Numbered from the stretch's first letter, positions 1-9,426 are shown. The stretch is DNA of 64,000 bases from Singulisphaera acidiphila DSM 18658 (GCF_000242455.2 NC_019892.1:7946744-8010743), one strand, 5' to 3'. Numbers and translations are program-made. The notes: a model not told the origin generated them from the sequence alone.

Positions 1-1767
1 GATCGGTCCGCTCAGGGGATGTTCATCCCCTGGCGGCTGGCGACGTCGATGAAGGACGATCACGTCGCGACCCTCCCCTTCGTGCATTGGCCGAACCCGG
101 TCGCCCCTTGGTATCTCGACCTGCGACGCGTGAGCGCCTTCTCGCCGGTCCTGGCGCGTTGGGTCACGCTCAACGACTATTTTCACCTGACCGACCGGCC
201 CTACGAGACGTTCCGGCCCGAGCACGACCAGTATGTGACCCCCTACCTTGCCCAGGCCGTGGCCCGGCGCGACGAGCGGCCAATCTCGCGCAAGGCAGTC
301 CACGCCCGACTCCGTGCTCGGCTCGAGGCCCTGAACGCCACCCGCGCCCTGGAGCGGGCTGTGCTCGGCACCGCTCCCGACCCACAGACGCGAGCCGAAG
401 AGGTCTCGACCCTCGATCTGGAGACGTCCCTGGAGACCGGGCAGGTTGACGAAGTTCACTCCGCACTCGAGCGTGCCATACCGGACGCAGCCAGCCGCCT
501 GGCGGTTGCGATTCAAGGGGAGACCTCCGAGGCCCGCCCCGGTTTCTTCGTGTTCAACCCACTGGGCGTTGCACGACGAGCGGCCGTTTTGTTGCCCGAC
601 GCCGCGCTCGATCTCCGCCCCGAGGGGCCGCTCCGCGCCGCCCAGTTCACCGACGAGGGAGTCTGGGCGGTCGTCGACCTCCCGGCGTTCGGCTACGCCT
701 GGGTCCCGCGTGACGCCGACCTGGCAGCCACTCCCACAACTCCAGGCGTGCTCTCAGTTCGCGGCCGACTGCTGGGCAACGAGTCGATGGCGGTCGAAAT
801 CGATCCCACCTCCGGCGGAATCCGCAGCATCCGAACCCCCACTGAGGAGGTGGCCAGACTCGGCCAGCAACTCGTCGTGTCGGGTCTGGTCGCCTCGGAC
901 GGCAGTCCCGTCAGCACCAAGATGCGTGAGGAGTCGTTCGAGGTCGAATATGGTGGCCCTGCCCTCGTGCAGGCGATCTCTCGCGGTGTCATCGTCGATC
1001 CGCGTGACGACCGCCGTCTCGCCTCCTTTACCCAGCGCTATCGACTCTGGACCGGCCGGCCCATCCTCGAGCTCGACGTGACCTTGAACGACCTCGACCC
1101 CGATTGGCTGGCCCGTAGCGCACAGGCCGACCCCTGGGCGCACAACCTAGCCTGCCGCTGGGCCTGGCCCGACCCCAATTCGATGCTCAGACGCACCTGC
1201 TTCTTCTCGCCCGAAGTCACCGAGGCCGACCGGCCGGAAACGCCCGATGCGCTGGATATCTCGACCCGACGTCAGCGAACCGCCTTGTTGTTCGGCAGCC
1301 TGGCACACCATCGTCGCCACGGCCAGCGGATGCTCGACACCCTCTTGATCGCCGGTCGGGAAACCGAACGAAACTTCCGACTGGGCGTCGTTCTCGACCT
1401 CGAGCACCCGTTCCACGCCTCGATGGACTTCATCGCGCCTGCACCCGTCGTCCCGACCGAGTCGGGCCCGCCTCGGACCGGCCCCACCGGCTGGCTCTTC
1501 CAACTCGACAACAAGGCCGTCGCAGCCACCCGCCTCGAGCCGTTGGAGAACACGGGGGACAACCACGGCTGGGGAGTCGTCTTCCACCTCTTCGAGACCG
1601 CCGGCCGCCCCGCCCGCTGCCGCCTCCGACTCTTCCGCAACCCGGTCTGGGCCCGCCAGACCGACTTCCACCACGAACTGGTCGTCGACCTCCCGATCGA
1701 GGAGGATTCCATCCTCATCGACCTGACGCCCCATGAGATGGCGCGAATCGAAGTCACCCTGGGATAA
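1..1767 (+). CDS. Alpha-mannosidase-like glycoside hydrolase family 38, C-terminal part (5' truncated by window)
   Basis: The reading frame is open from the first base of the window, so the N-terminus and the catalytic zinc/Asp barrel lie outside; 588 residues are visible. They match the C-terminal beta-sandwich region of GH38 enzymes: a 'FFVFNPLGVARR' segment, then 'VDLPAFGYAWVP', then 'AVEIDPTSGGIRSIR', in the order seen in family members. The role is probably hydrolysis of alpha-mannosides or related glycans. Because the catalytic residues are not visible, activity cannot be judged here. The ATG at base 19 is internal and is not the true start. Confidence 0.8.
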   Translation, partial: DRSAQGMFIPWRLATSMKDDHVATLPFVHWPNPVAPWYLDLRRVSAFSPVLARWVTLNDYFHLTDRPYETFRPEHDQYVTPYLAQAVARRDERPISRKAVHARLRARLEALNATRALERAVLGTAPDPQTRAEEVSTLDLETSLETGQVDEVHSALERAIPDAASRLAVAIQGETSEARPGFFVFNPLGVARRAAVLLPDAALDLRPEGPLRAAQFTDEGVWAVVDLPAFGYAWVPRDADLAATPTTPGVLSVRGRLLGNESMAVEIDPTSGGIRSIRTPTEEVARLGQQLVVSGLVASDGSPVSTKMREESFEVEYGGPALVQAISRGVIVDPRDDRRLASFTQRYRLWTGRPILELDVTLNDLDPDWLARSAQADPWAHNLACRWAWPDPNSMLRRTCFFSPEVTEADRPETPDALDISTRRQRTALLFGSLAHHRRHGQRMLDTLLIAGRETERNFRLGVVLDLEHPFHASMDFIAPAPVVPTESGPPRTGPTGWLFQLDNKAVAATRLEPLENTGDNHGWGVVFHLFETAGRPARCRLRLFRNPVWARQTDFHHELVVDLPIEEDSILIDLTPHEMARIEVTLG

Positions 1768-2080
1768 ACCCAGCAGCCACGAAGAACGAGCGGCCCGGGG
1801 CATCGATTCCGAAGGCAAGCGGGGAGCGTCGTGAGCTCCCTGTCTTCCTCTTGGAGCATCAAAAAGTCCCGCAGTCCTTCGCCGCTCCGACTCGCCGCAA
1901 CCTCAAGGCCACTTTCGATCTTACCGCCGATGACGGTCGACGCAACCCTCCCTTATTGTGCGAACTCCCTGATGCGTGGCTTTTACAAGTGCATGATCAA
2001 AGTGTGCCCAGCGATACTCCCCTGTCGTGATCCCGATAGAGTCTTGAACTTCGAATCAGCAGCGTCCGGATCACGGATCC
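1768..2080. other. Intergenic stretch, 313 bp, no gene seen
   Basis: This lies between two convergent genes. Short open frames exist (for example from 1831 on the plus strand), but their composition resembles no protein family and they have no convincing ribosome binding site. I see no clear terminator hairpin. Confidence 0.5.
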
Positions 2081-4981
2081 TCACCGCCCGTCTGTCCCCA
2101 TGAGATGAAGCTCTGGCTTTCTCTGCTCAGCCAGCCAGTCATAGAGCTCATTCGTGTTATAGGCACTGTCCCAGGCATTGTGCCTGTCCCCGGTGAGCAC
2201 GTAGAACTCGGTGTATCGCGGCTTCCCGCCCTCCCGCCTCAATGCTTCGATCATTTGGCGCGGTATGGCTGGTGGCTTGCTCACATCGAAATAATTGTGG
2301 AAGCACCAGCAGGGGATGCTCTTGATCGCGGTCGCGAGGGCGGGGTCGCACTCGGCAGATGCGACCGGAACGATTGCCGCCCATCGGTCGGGGTATCGGG
2401 CGGCAATTGGCCAGACGCCAGCCCCGCCACTGGAGATGCCAGTCAAATAGATCCGGCGGGGGTCAACGCGATACTCTGCCTCCACTTGTGCGAGAATCTC
2501 CATAGTATGCTGCGTGTCGTCACCGTCAGGCGCCCATCCCCCCGTGTGGCCCTGAGGGAAGATTGCGAAAAAGTCAAAGTCGTTCTCCCGACGGGCGATT
2601 GCAGGGGCCAAGCCAACCTTGAGATATTGGTCCCCATCGGTTCCCCGATCGCCATATCCGTGGAGGAGGAGGATCAGGGGGTAGGAGATTTCACCCGTAT
2701 AGTCGTGGGGCACGAAGATTGTGTAATTGGTCACGCTGCCATCCGGCCCGCGATAGACACGGTTGAGGAAGCCGCTCCTGTTCGCAATACCCCGACGGCC
2801 GGGTCGTGTCGCCAACGGGGCCAATCCCGCCTTCAGTCGTGCGCGGTCGGCGTCCTCGGACGTAATGTGATAGATGCAGATCGAGTCGCCAATGACGAAC
2901 GCAGGCTGGAAATCCTTAAAATAGTGGAATCTCGGTAGGGTGAGGTTGTAAAGGTCGAGGGCGTAGTAGCCGGGCCTTGGTCCTAAGCGTTCGAAGTACC
3001 AGGGGTCGTTCGGCGGCACAGGCCCCGGCCCCGTCGGGATGTGAGTGTATTCGATACCGAGGGCGCGGGGATCATTCACGTACTGGCAGGCGAGTCCGAT
3101 CGGTAAGGCCTCATGGTGGCGTCCCAGCCAGCTCTTCAACTCCAGCAGGTCGCGTGTGTTGGCCAATCCCACCTTCAGTCGTGCGCGGTCGGCGTCCTCG
3201 GGCGTAATGTGATAGATGCGGATCGAGTCGCCAATGACGAACGCAGGCTGGAAATCCTTAAAATAGTGGAATCTCGGTAGGGTGAGGTTGTAAAGGTCGA
3301 GGGCGTAGTAGCCGGGCCTTGGTCCTAAGCGTTCGAAGTACCAGGGGTCGTTCGGCGGCGCAGGCCCCGGCCCCGTGGGGATGTGAGTGTATTCGATACC
3401 GAGAGCGCGGGGATCGTTCACGTACTGGCAGGCGAGTCCGATCGGTGAGGCCTCTTGGTGGCGCCCCAGCCAGCTCTTCAACTCCAGGAGGTCGCGTCCG
3501 GCATCGAAGTAAGGATGACTTGCCGCCAGGGTAAGCCGGTCAGCTCCACTCACGGCCTCGTTGAGATAAGAGAGGAGATGGGGATAGGCCGACAGTCCAC
3601 TGGCGAAGATCCCGACGAGCAGGGTCACGATCAATGCCGTGGCTTTGGGAGTGCCTCTTCCCAGATAGCGAGCGAGACCGCTCATCCCGACGATGGTGAA
3701 GGGAGCGGCAAGCAACATGCTGGCCAAGGGGAAGAGATCGCTGGATAGAATAAGGGCCGGCGCGATCATGACTGCCGCCTGAATCCAGACGGCCCGCTCG
3801 TCGGCGGGGAAGCCGCGACGGATCGACAGGGCGCCCCCCCAGAAGATCAAGATCCATGCGGCGATCGGGACCTTGGCCAAGAGCAATGCGACGGTGATTC
3901 TCCCACGGTCGGTGGCCCGGCTCGCGTCCGCTTCGATGGTTTGGAAACACGATTCCGCATCGCTGCATCGACGATCCATGCCGCGGATGTAGTCGACGGG
4001 GACCGGCAGGGGGAAGCCGCCGAACCACGATCCTTCAAAGCGATTCCGCACGGGTCCCGCATCAGCAATCGTCGCAGACGGGTCGTTCGCTTTGCTGCCA
4101 CCGAAGACACGGCTGGTGAAACGCAACTTCCCGAGTGGTATCCCTGTTCCCGTAAAGCCATAGCCCACGTTGATGACCCAAAGGCAGATGAAAAGTCCGA
4201 ACACGGCCTGGGCTGCTTGGCCCCAGCAGCCAGCGGTTCGGCCTCCCATTTCCTGGTCCGGACACCGAACAAGGCAGAGCAGTAACCAGGCAAGTGGAAG
4301 CGAGAGGGCGGAATACTCGGTGAGCATGGCAACCCCAAGCAGGGCGCCCGTGACAGCTGTCCGAGACCAACTTGATTTCGATCGCCAGCGGGAGAAGGCA
4401 TAGCCTGCGGCCAGACAGGCCACTGCGGCCGGGAGATCGGGCGTTGCCAGGGCCTCGCGTGCCAGGATGTTCGGCCCGAAGGCCCAGAGAACCAGGGCAA
4501 GCCGAGCGGCGCCAGAGCCGTACAACTCACCTGCCCAGCGTGTAATCAGCCAAGCCCCGGCCACCCACCAGAGCAGGGTCGGGAGGCGGGCGACGCGGAT
4601 TAAGTGGTCGTAGGACAACGAGTTTGTATACGCGAAGTCTCGTGCCGCTTTCAAATCCGCTTCGTCGGCGAATGTTCCCTCGAGGACATCGGATGACTTG
4701 ATTCGATTGGGGCGCAGCGACAGGACTGGCAGGGCGGCGACTAGACGGGCAAACGGCGGGGCGTTATTGGCGAGAGCAAACGCCCCGGCATCCCAGTGGG
4801 CGAGACCGGCAGAGACTGATCGAGCCTCGTCGACTGTGGCATAGTGGTGGAGGGAGGCGAAGGTAGCCAACCCTAGGTTGAGCATCACAACAACGGGACA
4901 AAATATAGAATATTTCACGTGATTACTTGCATTTAATTTGCGATCAAAACGAATCAGCTCCGACGATTTCACCACCGGCAC
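2081..4981 (-). CDS. Fusion: GT39-like membrane glycosyltransferase, duplicated 114-aa module, and alpha/beta-hydrolase (esterase)
   Basis: This is a 966-residue protein in three parts. Residues about 20-480 are multi-spanning with a 'DEARSVSAG' acidic motif in the first outer loop, typical of GT39/ArnT-like transferases that use polyprenyl-phosphate sugars. Residues about 495-608 and 609-722 are two near-identical copies of a 114-aa soluble module that normally closes such proteins. From about 735 to the end is an esterase/PHB-depolymerase-like hydrolase: 'LLLHGYGDRG' oxyanion loop, nucleophile Ser about 850 in GISSGG, and His about 934 in 'GDRHNAW'. The start is uncertain: the GTG at 4981 overlaps the upstream DUF1559 gene by 38 bp and has no good Shine-Dalgarno site; the ATG at 4885 is an alternative. 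The glycosyltransferase half resembles the protein at 10148-11872. The substrate is unknown. Confidence 0.75.
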   Translation of the reverse strand: MPVVKSSELIRFDRKLNASNHVKYSIFCPVVVMLNLGLATFASLHHYATVDEARSVSAGLAHWDAGAFALANNAPPFARLVAALPVLSLRPNRIKSSDVLEGTFADEADLKAARDFAYTNSLSYDHLIRVARLPTLLWWVAGAWLITRWAGELYGSGAARLALVLWAFGPNILAREALATPDLPAAVACLAAGYAFSRWRSKSSWSRTAVTGALLGVAMLTEYSALSLPLAWLLLCLVRCPDQEMGGRTAGCWGQAAQAVFGLFICLWVINVGYGFTGTGIPLGKLRFTSRVFGGSKANDPSATIADAGPVRNRFEGSWFGGFPLPVPVDYIRGMDRRCSDAESCFQTIEADASRATDRGRITVALLLAKVPIAAWILIFWGGALSIRRGFPADERAVWIQAAVMIAPALILSSDLFPLASMLLAAPFTIVGMSGLARYLGRGTPKATALIVTLLVGIFASGLSAYPHLLSYLNEAVSGADRLTLAASHPYFDAGRDLLELKSWLGRHQEASPIGLACQYVNDPRALGIEYTHIPTGPGPAPPNDPWYFERLGPRPGYYALDLYNLTLPRFHYFKDFQPAFVIGDSIRIYHITPEDADRARLKVGLANTRDLLELKSWLGRHHEALPIGLACQYVNDPRALGIEYTHIPTGPGPVPPNDPWYFERLGPRPGYYALDLYNLTLPRFHYFKDFQPAFVIGDSICIYHITSEDADRARLKAGLAPLATRPGRRGIANRSGFLNRVYRGPDGSVTNYTIFVPHDYTGEISYPLILLLHGYGDRGTDGDQYLKVGLAPAIARRENDFDFFAIFPQGHTGGWAPDGDDTQHTMEILAQVEAEYRVDPRRIYLTGISSGGAGVWPIAARYPDRWAAIVPVASAECDPALATAIKSIPCWCFHNYFDVSKPPAIPRQMIEALRREGGKPRYTEFYVLTGDRHNAWDSAYNTNELYDWLAEQRKPELHLMGTDGR
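2821..3504. repeat. Tandem duplication, two copies of 342 bp (2821-3162 and 3163-3504)
   Basis: Aligning the two stretches by eye gives about 11 substitutions and no gaps over roughly 336 positions, so about 97 percent identity. The unit is exactly 114 codons, which keeps the host reading frame open. The copies encode the soluble module after the membrane region of the glycosyltransferase/esterase fusion. The last few bases of the second copy diverge, so the outer boundary is approximate. The few differences point to a recent duplication. Confidence 0.93.
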
Positions 4982-6026
4982 GGGTACCTAAAGCTCGCCA
5001 GAGGTTAGGGCTGATCCCGTCCTTGATAAAGCGAATCGCACCGTCGCCAAAGGCAACGTTCACTCCACCTTGATGGTAGCTCCGCGCAGCCATGTGGGCA
5101 GCGACAAAGGTAATGATCCCGCAGTCGTTCCCCTTGGCATTCGGGGGTAAGGTGTGGGTGTAATTACTGGTCTGGGGCATGCTTCGGTAATACTGAAGTC
5201 CACGATAGGGAATGAGGCGGCGGAGGAGACCGGGGTTATCATAACTCGCGCAGATCGAGGGCCAGACATTATTATTCCAATCTGAGCTACCTTCAGGGAT
5301 TAGGTAGACATTTGAAAGGTCGTAGGCGATCGGTGTCGCATAATTCCCGTTAGAGCCGAGCTGAGGCAGGGTCGACCGCTGAGTTTCGGAAAACATGGCG
5401 GTGTTGCTAGCGCCATCCCTGATCGTCTGAAATGTAATCTTACTGATCACGTTGCGATCTTTGTCCTGCATCACGTTAAAGAGCCCCAACCGACGCGGGT
5501 TTGTTTCGGCATATGATGGCAAGCCGTCGTCCCGTATTGCGCTCGCGCCGGTACGTTGGCAAGCGGTATCGCCCAGGCTGGTAAAGTAATTACTGTAGCC
5601 GATCCGCCCTGCCAGCCGAACGGATGACGGATCGGATGGACAGATAAAGGCGTCAACAACATGAGAGCACGCCGTTATATTTGGGTCGGTATCCGGGTAG
5701 TTCATAGCCTCGTTGAGATTGAGAGTCAAATTGAAGCTGGCATATAAGGCGGAACGTTCTAGATAAGGCAGGAGAAGCACTTGGGTATTTCCTCTCGCTC
5801 CGACGGGGTCGGCTGGGGGAGGGGCATATCCCGGGGGAAGTTCACCGCGGGCCGACTCGAAGTTGAGCGCCGCCAAGGCCATTTGTTTTAAATTATTGGC
5901 ACACTGGGCTCGGCGTGCCGACTCCCGAGCCGCCTGGACGGCTGGCAAGAGCAAGGCTATCAGGACGCCGATGATAAACACGACGACCAGCAATTCGATT
6001 AGCGTAAACCCAGGCCTAGCTCGCAT
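4944..6026 (-). CDS. DUF1559 pseudopilin-like protein (type IV prepilin N-terminus)
   Basis: A 360-aa protein starting with 'MRARPGFTLIELLVV', a class III prepilin signal cleaved between Gly and Phe, with the conserved Glu five residues later and a hydrophobic helix 'GVLIALLLPAVQAARE'. The rest is the DUF1559 fold, including 'CANNLKQMALAALNFES' near the front and 'GGVNVAFGDGAIRFI' plus 'LWRALGTRAGGE' at the end. Such proteins are greatly expanded in planctomycetes and are probably exported and assembled by a type II secretion/pseudopilus system. The ATG at 6026 was chosen over an upstream GTG because an AGGA site precedes it and the prepilin leader begins there. It is followed by the glycosyltransferase fusion on the same strand with overlap. 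An IS element ends 137 bp upstream and may affect its promoter. Confidence 0.92.
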   Translation of the reverse strand: MRARPGFTLIELLVVVFIIGVLIALLLPAVQAARESARRAQCANNLKQMALAALNFESARGELPPGYAPPPADPVGARGNTQVLLLPYLERSALYASFNLTLNLNEAMNYPDTDPNITACSHVVDAFICPSDPSSVRLAGRIGYSNYFTSLGDTACQRTGASAIRDDGLPSYAETNPRRLGLFNVMQDKDRNVISKITFQTIRDGASNTAMFSETQRSTLPQLGSNGNYATPIAYDLSNVYLIPEGSSDWNNNVWPSICASYDNPGLLRRLIPYRGLQYYRSMPQTSNYTHTLPPNAKGNDCGIITFVAAHMAARSYHQGGVNVAFGDGAIRFIKDGISPNLWRALGTRAGGEIVGADSF

Positions 6027-6162
6027 ATGCGTAATTTCCTGCAGTTTTGTGCATTTGAGTGATGCTGTGATGGAACAATACGCTATTATTTTACCTGAAA
6101 TCGACATTGGATGCATAGGAAAAATTCCTCGCACCCAGCAGATCACGCGGTCGGGTAGGCCC

Positions 6163-7467
6163 CAGGGCCAGCGCATATCAAACACGCTGTAGTGAAAGGA
6201 CTTGCGTGAGGTAGTCCGTATTAATCATACAGGACATCATCTTTCCACGTAGGCTATCCTTGTCGGGATGACGCTTCAGCAGCGTCACGGCGAACCGCCG
6301 AAGCCAGCTCAAGTTGTTCCCCAAAGTCCGCTCGCGAGTGCGGTGCTCATCTTCGCGAAAGTTCACATCGAGCACCCAGTGCATCGACTCGATACTCCAG
6401 TGACCGCGGACCGCTTCGCCGAAACGCTTGCCGCTCAGATAGTGGCTGCTGAGATAGTAACGCACCTCGTCCGACTCCGTCCCATCGGCATGCTGCGTGA
6501 TTCGCACCGCATAGCCAATTGCCTTGATCCAGGGCCAATCCTTCAGCGGCGCGAAATCAGTCGGCACCTTGACCAGATAATAGGAACGCTCGTCGATGCG
6601 GCCGTGCCCGGCATCACGGGTCTCGTCGTATCGATAGTGGAGGTCCTCGAGATCGCGTTCCAGGTGGTCGAGGAAGAACGCTTGGATCGCGGTTGCGAGC
6701 TTCGGCTGATTGTCTTTGACGGCGATCACGCAGTCGCCGCCACCGTCAACGATCTGCTCGACAATCGCTTTCTGGCAGCCCATCGCGTCGATCGTGATGA
6801 GCGTATCCGTGAGGTCAATCTGCTCGAGAAGTTTTGGGATGGCTGTGATCTCGTTGGACTTGGCGTCGGTGGCCACCTGACCCAGCGCAATGCCCTGCTC
6901 GCTGGCCCAGGCGCTGACAATGTGCAGATTGCCAAGACCTTTGGCCGCATCGTGCGATCCGCGACAGGCTTTGCCGTCGATAGCGACGTGTCGGCGGGAG
7001 TTCTCAGTGTCGGCGGGGATCGCGTCGCAGATCCAGTCCTGGAAGCAGCGTTGAAAGGCTTCGGGTTTCAGCGCCATGAGCAAGCGTCGGATGCAATCCC
7101 GTGAGGGGATGCCGTTGGGCAGGGCCAGATGCAGGGCCAGCCAGGACTCACGATTCTTGGCCCAGCGATGAATGGCGGTAGGGCCATCGCATCCGCAGAT
7201 GACGGCGCAGACCGCGATGACAGCGATATCGACCATCAAGTGCCGACGATTGCGTGCGTGGCGGGGATCGGAGAGCGATTCGAAATAAGAGCCGATGGAG
7301 CCGACATCGACGGGCTTGGCCATGGGAGGCATCCTGGGATCGGTCGGTGTCGGCCTCCGCACACCCGGAGTGCAGTAAGCCGATTCACGAGGACCGATTC
7401 AAAGATAACGAGCCACGGTCTGTCGCGCCAGACTACTCAGGCCGCACAGTTATACGCGCTGGCCCTG
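6163..7467. mobile_element. ISAs1-family insertion sequence, apparently complete
   Basis: About 1.3 kb with imperfect terminal inverted repeats. The left end reads CAGGGCCAGCGCATATCA from about 6163; the right end, on the other strand from 7467, reads CAGGGCCAGCGCGTATAA. That is 16 of 18 matching, with further GC-rich similarity just outside. It encloses one full-length transposase. I do not see an obvious direct target repeat of 8-10 bp at the ends, so the exact boundaries may be off by one or two bases or the duplication may have decayed. Confidence 0.85.
6178..7332 (-). CDS. ISAs1 family transposase
   Basis: About 384 aa, the usual length for the family. The N-terminal 'LSDPRHARNRRHLMVDI' and 'CDGPTAIHRWA' segments are typical of ISAs1/H-repeat-associated transposases. 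The DDE residues are present: Asp in 'VAIDGKACRG', Asp in 'ITIDAMGCQKAI', and Glu in 'HWSIESMHWVLDV' followed by 'REDEHRTR'. The stop codon sits inside the left inverted repeat. Three start candidates (7362 GTG, 7332 ATG, 7323 ATG) are close together and none has a strong ribosome binding site. The gene looks intact, so the element may be active. Confidence 0.93.
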   Translation of the reverse strand: MPPMAKPVDVGSIGSYFESLSDPRHARNRRHLMVDIAVIAVCAVICGCDGPTAIHRWAKNRESWLALHLALPNGIPSRDCIRRLLMALKPEAFQRCFQDWICDAIPADTENSRRHVAIDGKACRGSHDAAKGLGNLHIVSAWASEQGIALGQVATDAKSNEITAIPKLLEQIDLTDTLITIDAMGCQKAIVEQIVDGGGDCVIAVKDNQPKLATAIQAFFLDHLERDLEDLHYRYDETRDAGHGRIDERSYYLVKVPTDFAPLKDWPWIKAIGYAVRITQHADGTESDEVRYYLSSHYLSGKRFGEAVRGHWSIESMHWVLDVNFREDEHRTRERTLGNNLSWLRRFAVTLLKRHPDKDSLRGKMMSCMINTDYLTQVLSLQRV

Positions 7468-7928
7468 GGGGCCGACCAGCCCGCGTCGGAGAGGAGGATC
7501 ATTTTCGACACGATCACGGACCCGCGGCGGAATCGGGTTCCGGCGCAAGGCATGGAGTTCAACACGGGTTGCGTCGTCAATTGGTGTGCGAATCATACTG
7601 AATTATAGGGAGACCGAGTCCACCCGCTTAGAAATCATCGAAAGGCTACTCCACACGCTATCGGCTGTCGCTTGAGGTCCGAAAGTCTAGTCAGACTGCC
7701 CTCCAAGTTACAAGTTGTGCGAAAAGGGGATCGAGTCACGCTGACACAATCCCCACGGTATCGGACGGACGAGATCAATCGCCACGCGGCCCTGGAGTCC
7801 GCAATCGGACCAGCCGCTCCTGATGATTCCAGAGTCGGGGACAAAAGTAAAGGAAGCGGAAGACAGGGAACTCCCAGCTCGCCTTTTCGGACCGCTTCAA
7901 CCCACGGTCCGCCCCCGCGATCGGCGGT
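7468..7928. other. Intergenic stretch, 461 bp, no gene seen
   Basis: This lies between the right end of the IS element and the ThuA gene. Only short frames without family resemblance are present. I see no strong hairpin or repeat. Confidence 0.45.
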
Positions 7929-8702
7929 CTACTTTCCCGTGGCAACCCAGTCGATACCCTGAACGACCATCTTCTGAAGGCTCGGATCGTGCAAGGGGTC
8001 ATCTTTGCCCGGGCCGAAATCACGGTGTCCAAGGGGGGTGTGGAAGACCCGACCTTCACCGTAGGTTCGCGTCCAGGCGACCGGCCAGGTACCGCCGTCG
8101 TGGTCGGTCGTGGCCAGCGGTTCGACTCCCGGCTGCATCTGCATGTGATAGTACAACTCGTCCTTGATCTCAAAATCGCTGACTCCTTGCATAATCGGAT
8201 CGTCAGTCTTAACGATTTTGATTTTGAACGTCCCTTTCTTCGTCTTCGAGTCCGGCAGCCCGACGTGTGAGAAGACACCGCCGAGCATCTCGCGCCAGGC
8301 GGGAATCCAGTCGGGCGCGGCGTTATCGGCCCCGTGAATCGACACGTAGCCGTGCCCTGATTTTACATAGTCGAGTAAGGCTTGCTGCTGATCCTGGGTG
8401 AATTTGAATTCCTCGTCGCGTCGGTCGGCATTGACGATCAAGAGGTCGTACTTCTTCATGGCGGGGGTTTCGAGAATCGACGCATCCTCGGCAAGCGTCA
8501 CCTCGTAGCGCCCGGTGTCTTCCAGGACGTTGGCGAGGTAGAATGCCTGGTCGCGGTATCCATGATGGTTACGGGCGCCCCCGGTCAGGAGGAGAACCCG
8601 GGTGGCCTTCACCCCTTTGGGAGCCTTCTTCTGGGCCAGGGCCGGATTGCTCGCAAGGCAAATCAGGGCCAGGGCCCAGAGCAGAAATCGACGGGTACGC
8701 AC
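7929..8702 (-). CDS. Secreted ThuA-domain protein
   Basis: A 257-aa protein with a signal peptide (positively charged 'MRTRR', hydrophobic core, 'NPALAQ' cleavage region). The body is a ThuA/trehalose-utilisation domain with a class I glutamine-amidotransferase-like fold: 'VLLLTGGARNHHGYRD', 'YDLLIVNADRR', 'GHGYVSIHGADNA', and a terminal 'GEGRVFHTPLGH'. ThuA proteins are linked to sugar or trehalose metabolism, but the reaction is not firmly known. Many copies occur in planctomycetes, often next to other secreted enzymes. The start is a GTG preceded by GGAGG at a spacing of 9. It is a single gene, divergent from the next. Confidence 0.9.
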   Translation of the reverse strand: MRTRRFLLWALALICLASNPALAQKKAPKGVKATRVLLLTGGARNHHGYRDQAFYLANVLEDTGRYEVTLAEDASILETPAMKKYDLLIVNADRRDEEFKFTQDQQQALLDYVKSGHGYVSIHGADNAAPDWIPAWREMLGGVFSHVGLPDSKTKKGTFKIKIVKTDDPIMQGVSDFEIKDELYYHMQMQPGVEPLATTDHDGGTWPVAWTRTYGEGRVFHTPLGHRDFGPGKDDPLHDPSLQKMVVQGIDWVATGK

Positions 8703-8859
8703 GGGATCATCCTCCGCGAATCAGAAAAATAAGAGTCCGGGTGAAGAGTTGACGACTTTCGCATCGTAGTCATGCCCCTCGGCGGTCGCAAGCGAGCGGC
8801 GAGGGTTCGAGTCCGGCCGAGAACCGTTCAGGTCATAGGGAAAAAAGGGAGCCAGAGAT

Positions 8860-9426
8860 ATGCCAATCCGCAGCAGCCTCCTCCAACGCATCGCACTGGG
8901 TTCGATCGCTGTGGTCCTGACCAGCCTCGGGGCCGACACCCCAACCCAGGTCATCGACGCGGGTGGATTAACGTTCGAGGCGCCCGGCTCATGGAAAGCG
9001 AGCAAGCCGGCCAACCAAATGCGACGGGCCCAGATGAGCGTTGCGCCCGTCGAGGGGGACAAAGAACCGGCCCAGCTCGTCCTGTTCGCATTCCCGGGAG
9101 GCGCGGGGGGGGTCGACGCAAACATCAAGCGTTGGCGCGATGGGTTCAAGGCTGAGGGCGGCAACCCTCCCAAGGTCGACAAGAAGGTCGTTAAGGGGAA
9201 GAATGTCGAGGTCACGCGGGTCGAAATCGCCGGGCACTACATTGCCCCGGTCGCCCCTGGAAGCCAGGAAGTGAACGACAAACCGAACTTCCGACTGCTC
9301 GGCGGGATCGTCCAGAGCGGGGGAACCGGCTACTTTCTCAGGCTGGTCGGCCCTGACAAGACGGTCAGCGCGGCGAGCAAAGGTTTCGACGACTTGCTGG
9401 CGTCGATGAAGGCCGACACGAAGTAA
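8860..9426 (+). CDS. Hypothetical secreted protein
   Basis: A 188-aa protein with a signal-peptide-like N-terminus ('SLLQRIALGSIAVVLTSLGA'). The mature part begins 'GGLTFEAPGSWKASKP', a pattern seen in small exported proteins of the PsbP/lipoprotein type that describe a 'fair-weather' beta fold. The C-terminus 'ASKGFDDLLASMK' also fits such a fold. No catalytic motif is visible. The ATG has a GGGAG site 9 bases upstream. It is followed by a strong hairpin at 9460-9504, so it is probably monocistronic. Function unknown. Confidence 0.75.
   Translation: MPIRSSLLQRIALGSIAVVLTSLGADTPTQVIDAGGLTFEAPGSWKASKPANQMRRAQMSVAPVEGDKEPAQLVLFAFPGGAGGVDANIKRWRDGFKAEGGNPPKVDKKVVKGKNVEVTRVEIAGHYIAPVAPGSQEVNDKPNFRLLGGIVQSGGTGYFLRLVGPDKTVSAASKGFDDLLASMKADTK

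Noticed and set aside
1831..2103. 90-codon plus-strand frame as a gene
   Set aside because: No good ribosome binding site, no motif, and it runs into the 3' end of a convergent gene.
2977..3534. Two similar short plus-strand frames 342 bp apart, at first looking like a small gene family
   Set aside because: They are shadows of the tandem duplication on the minus strand.
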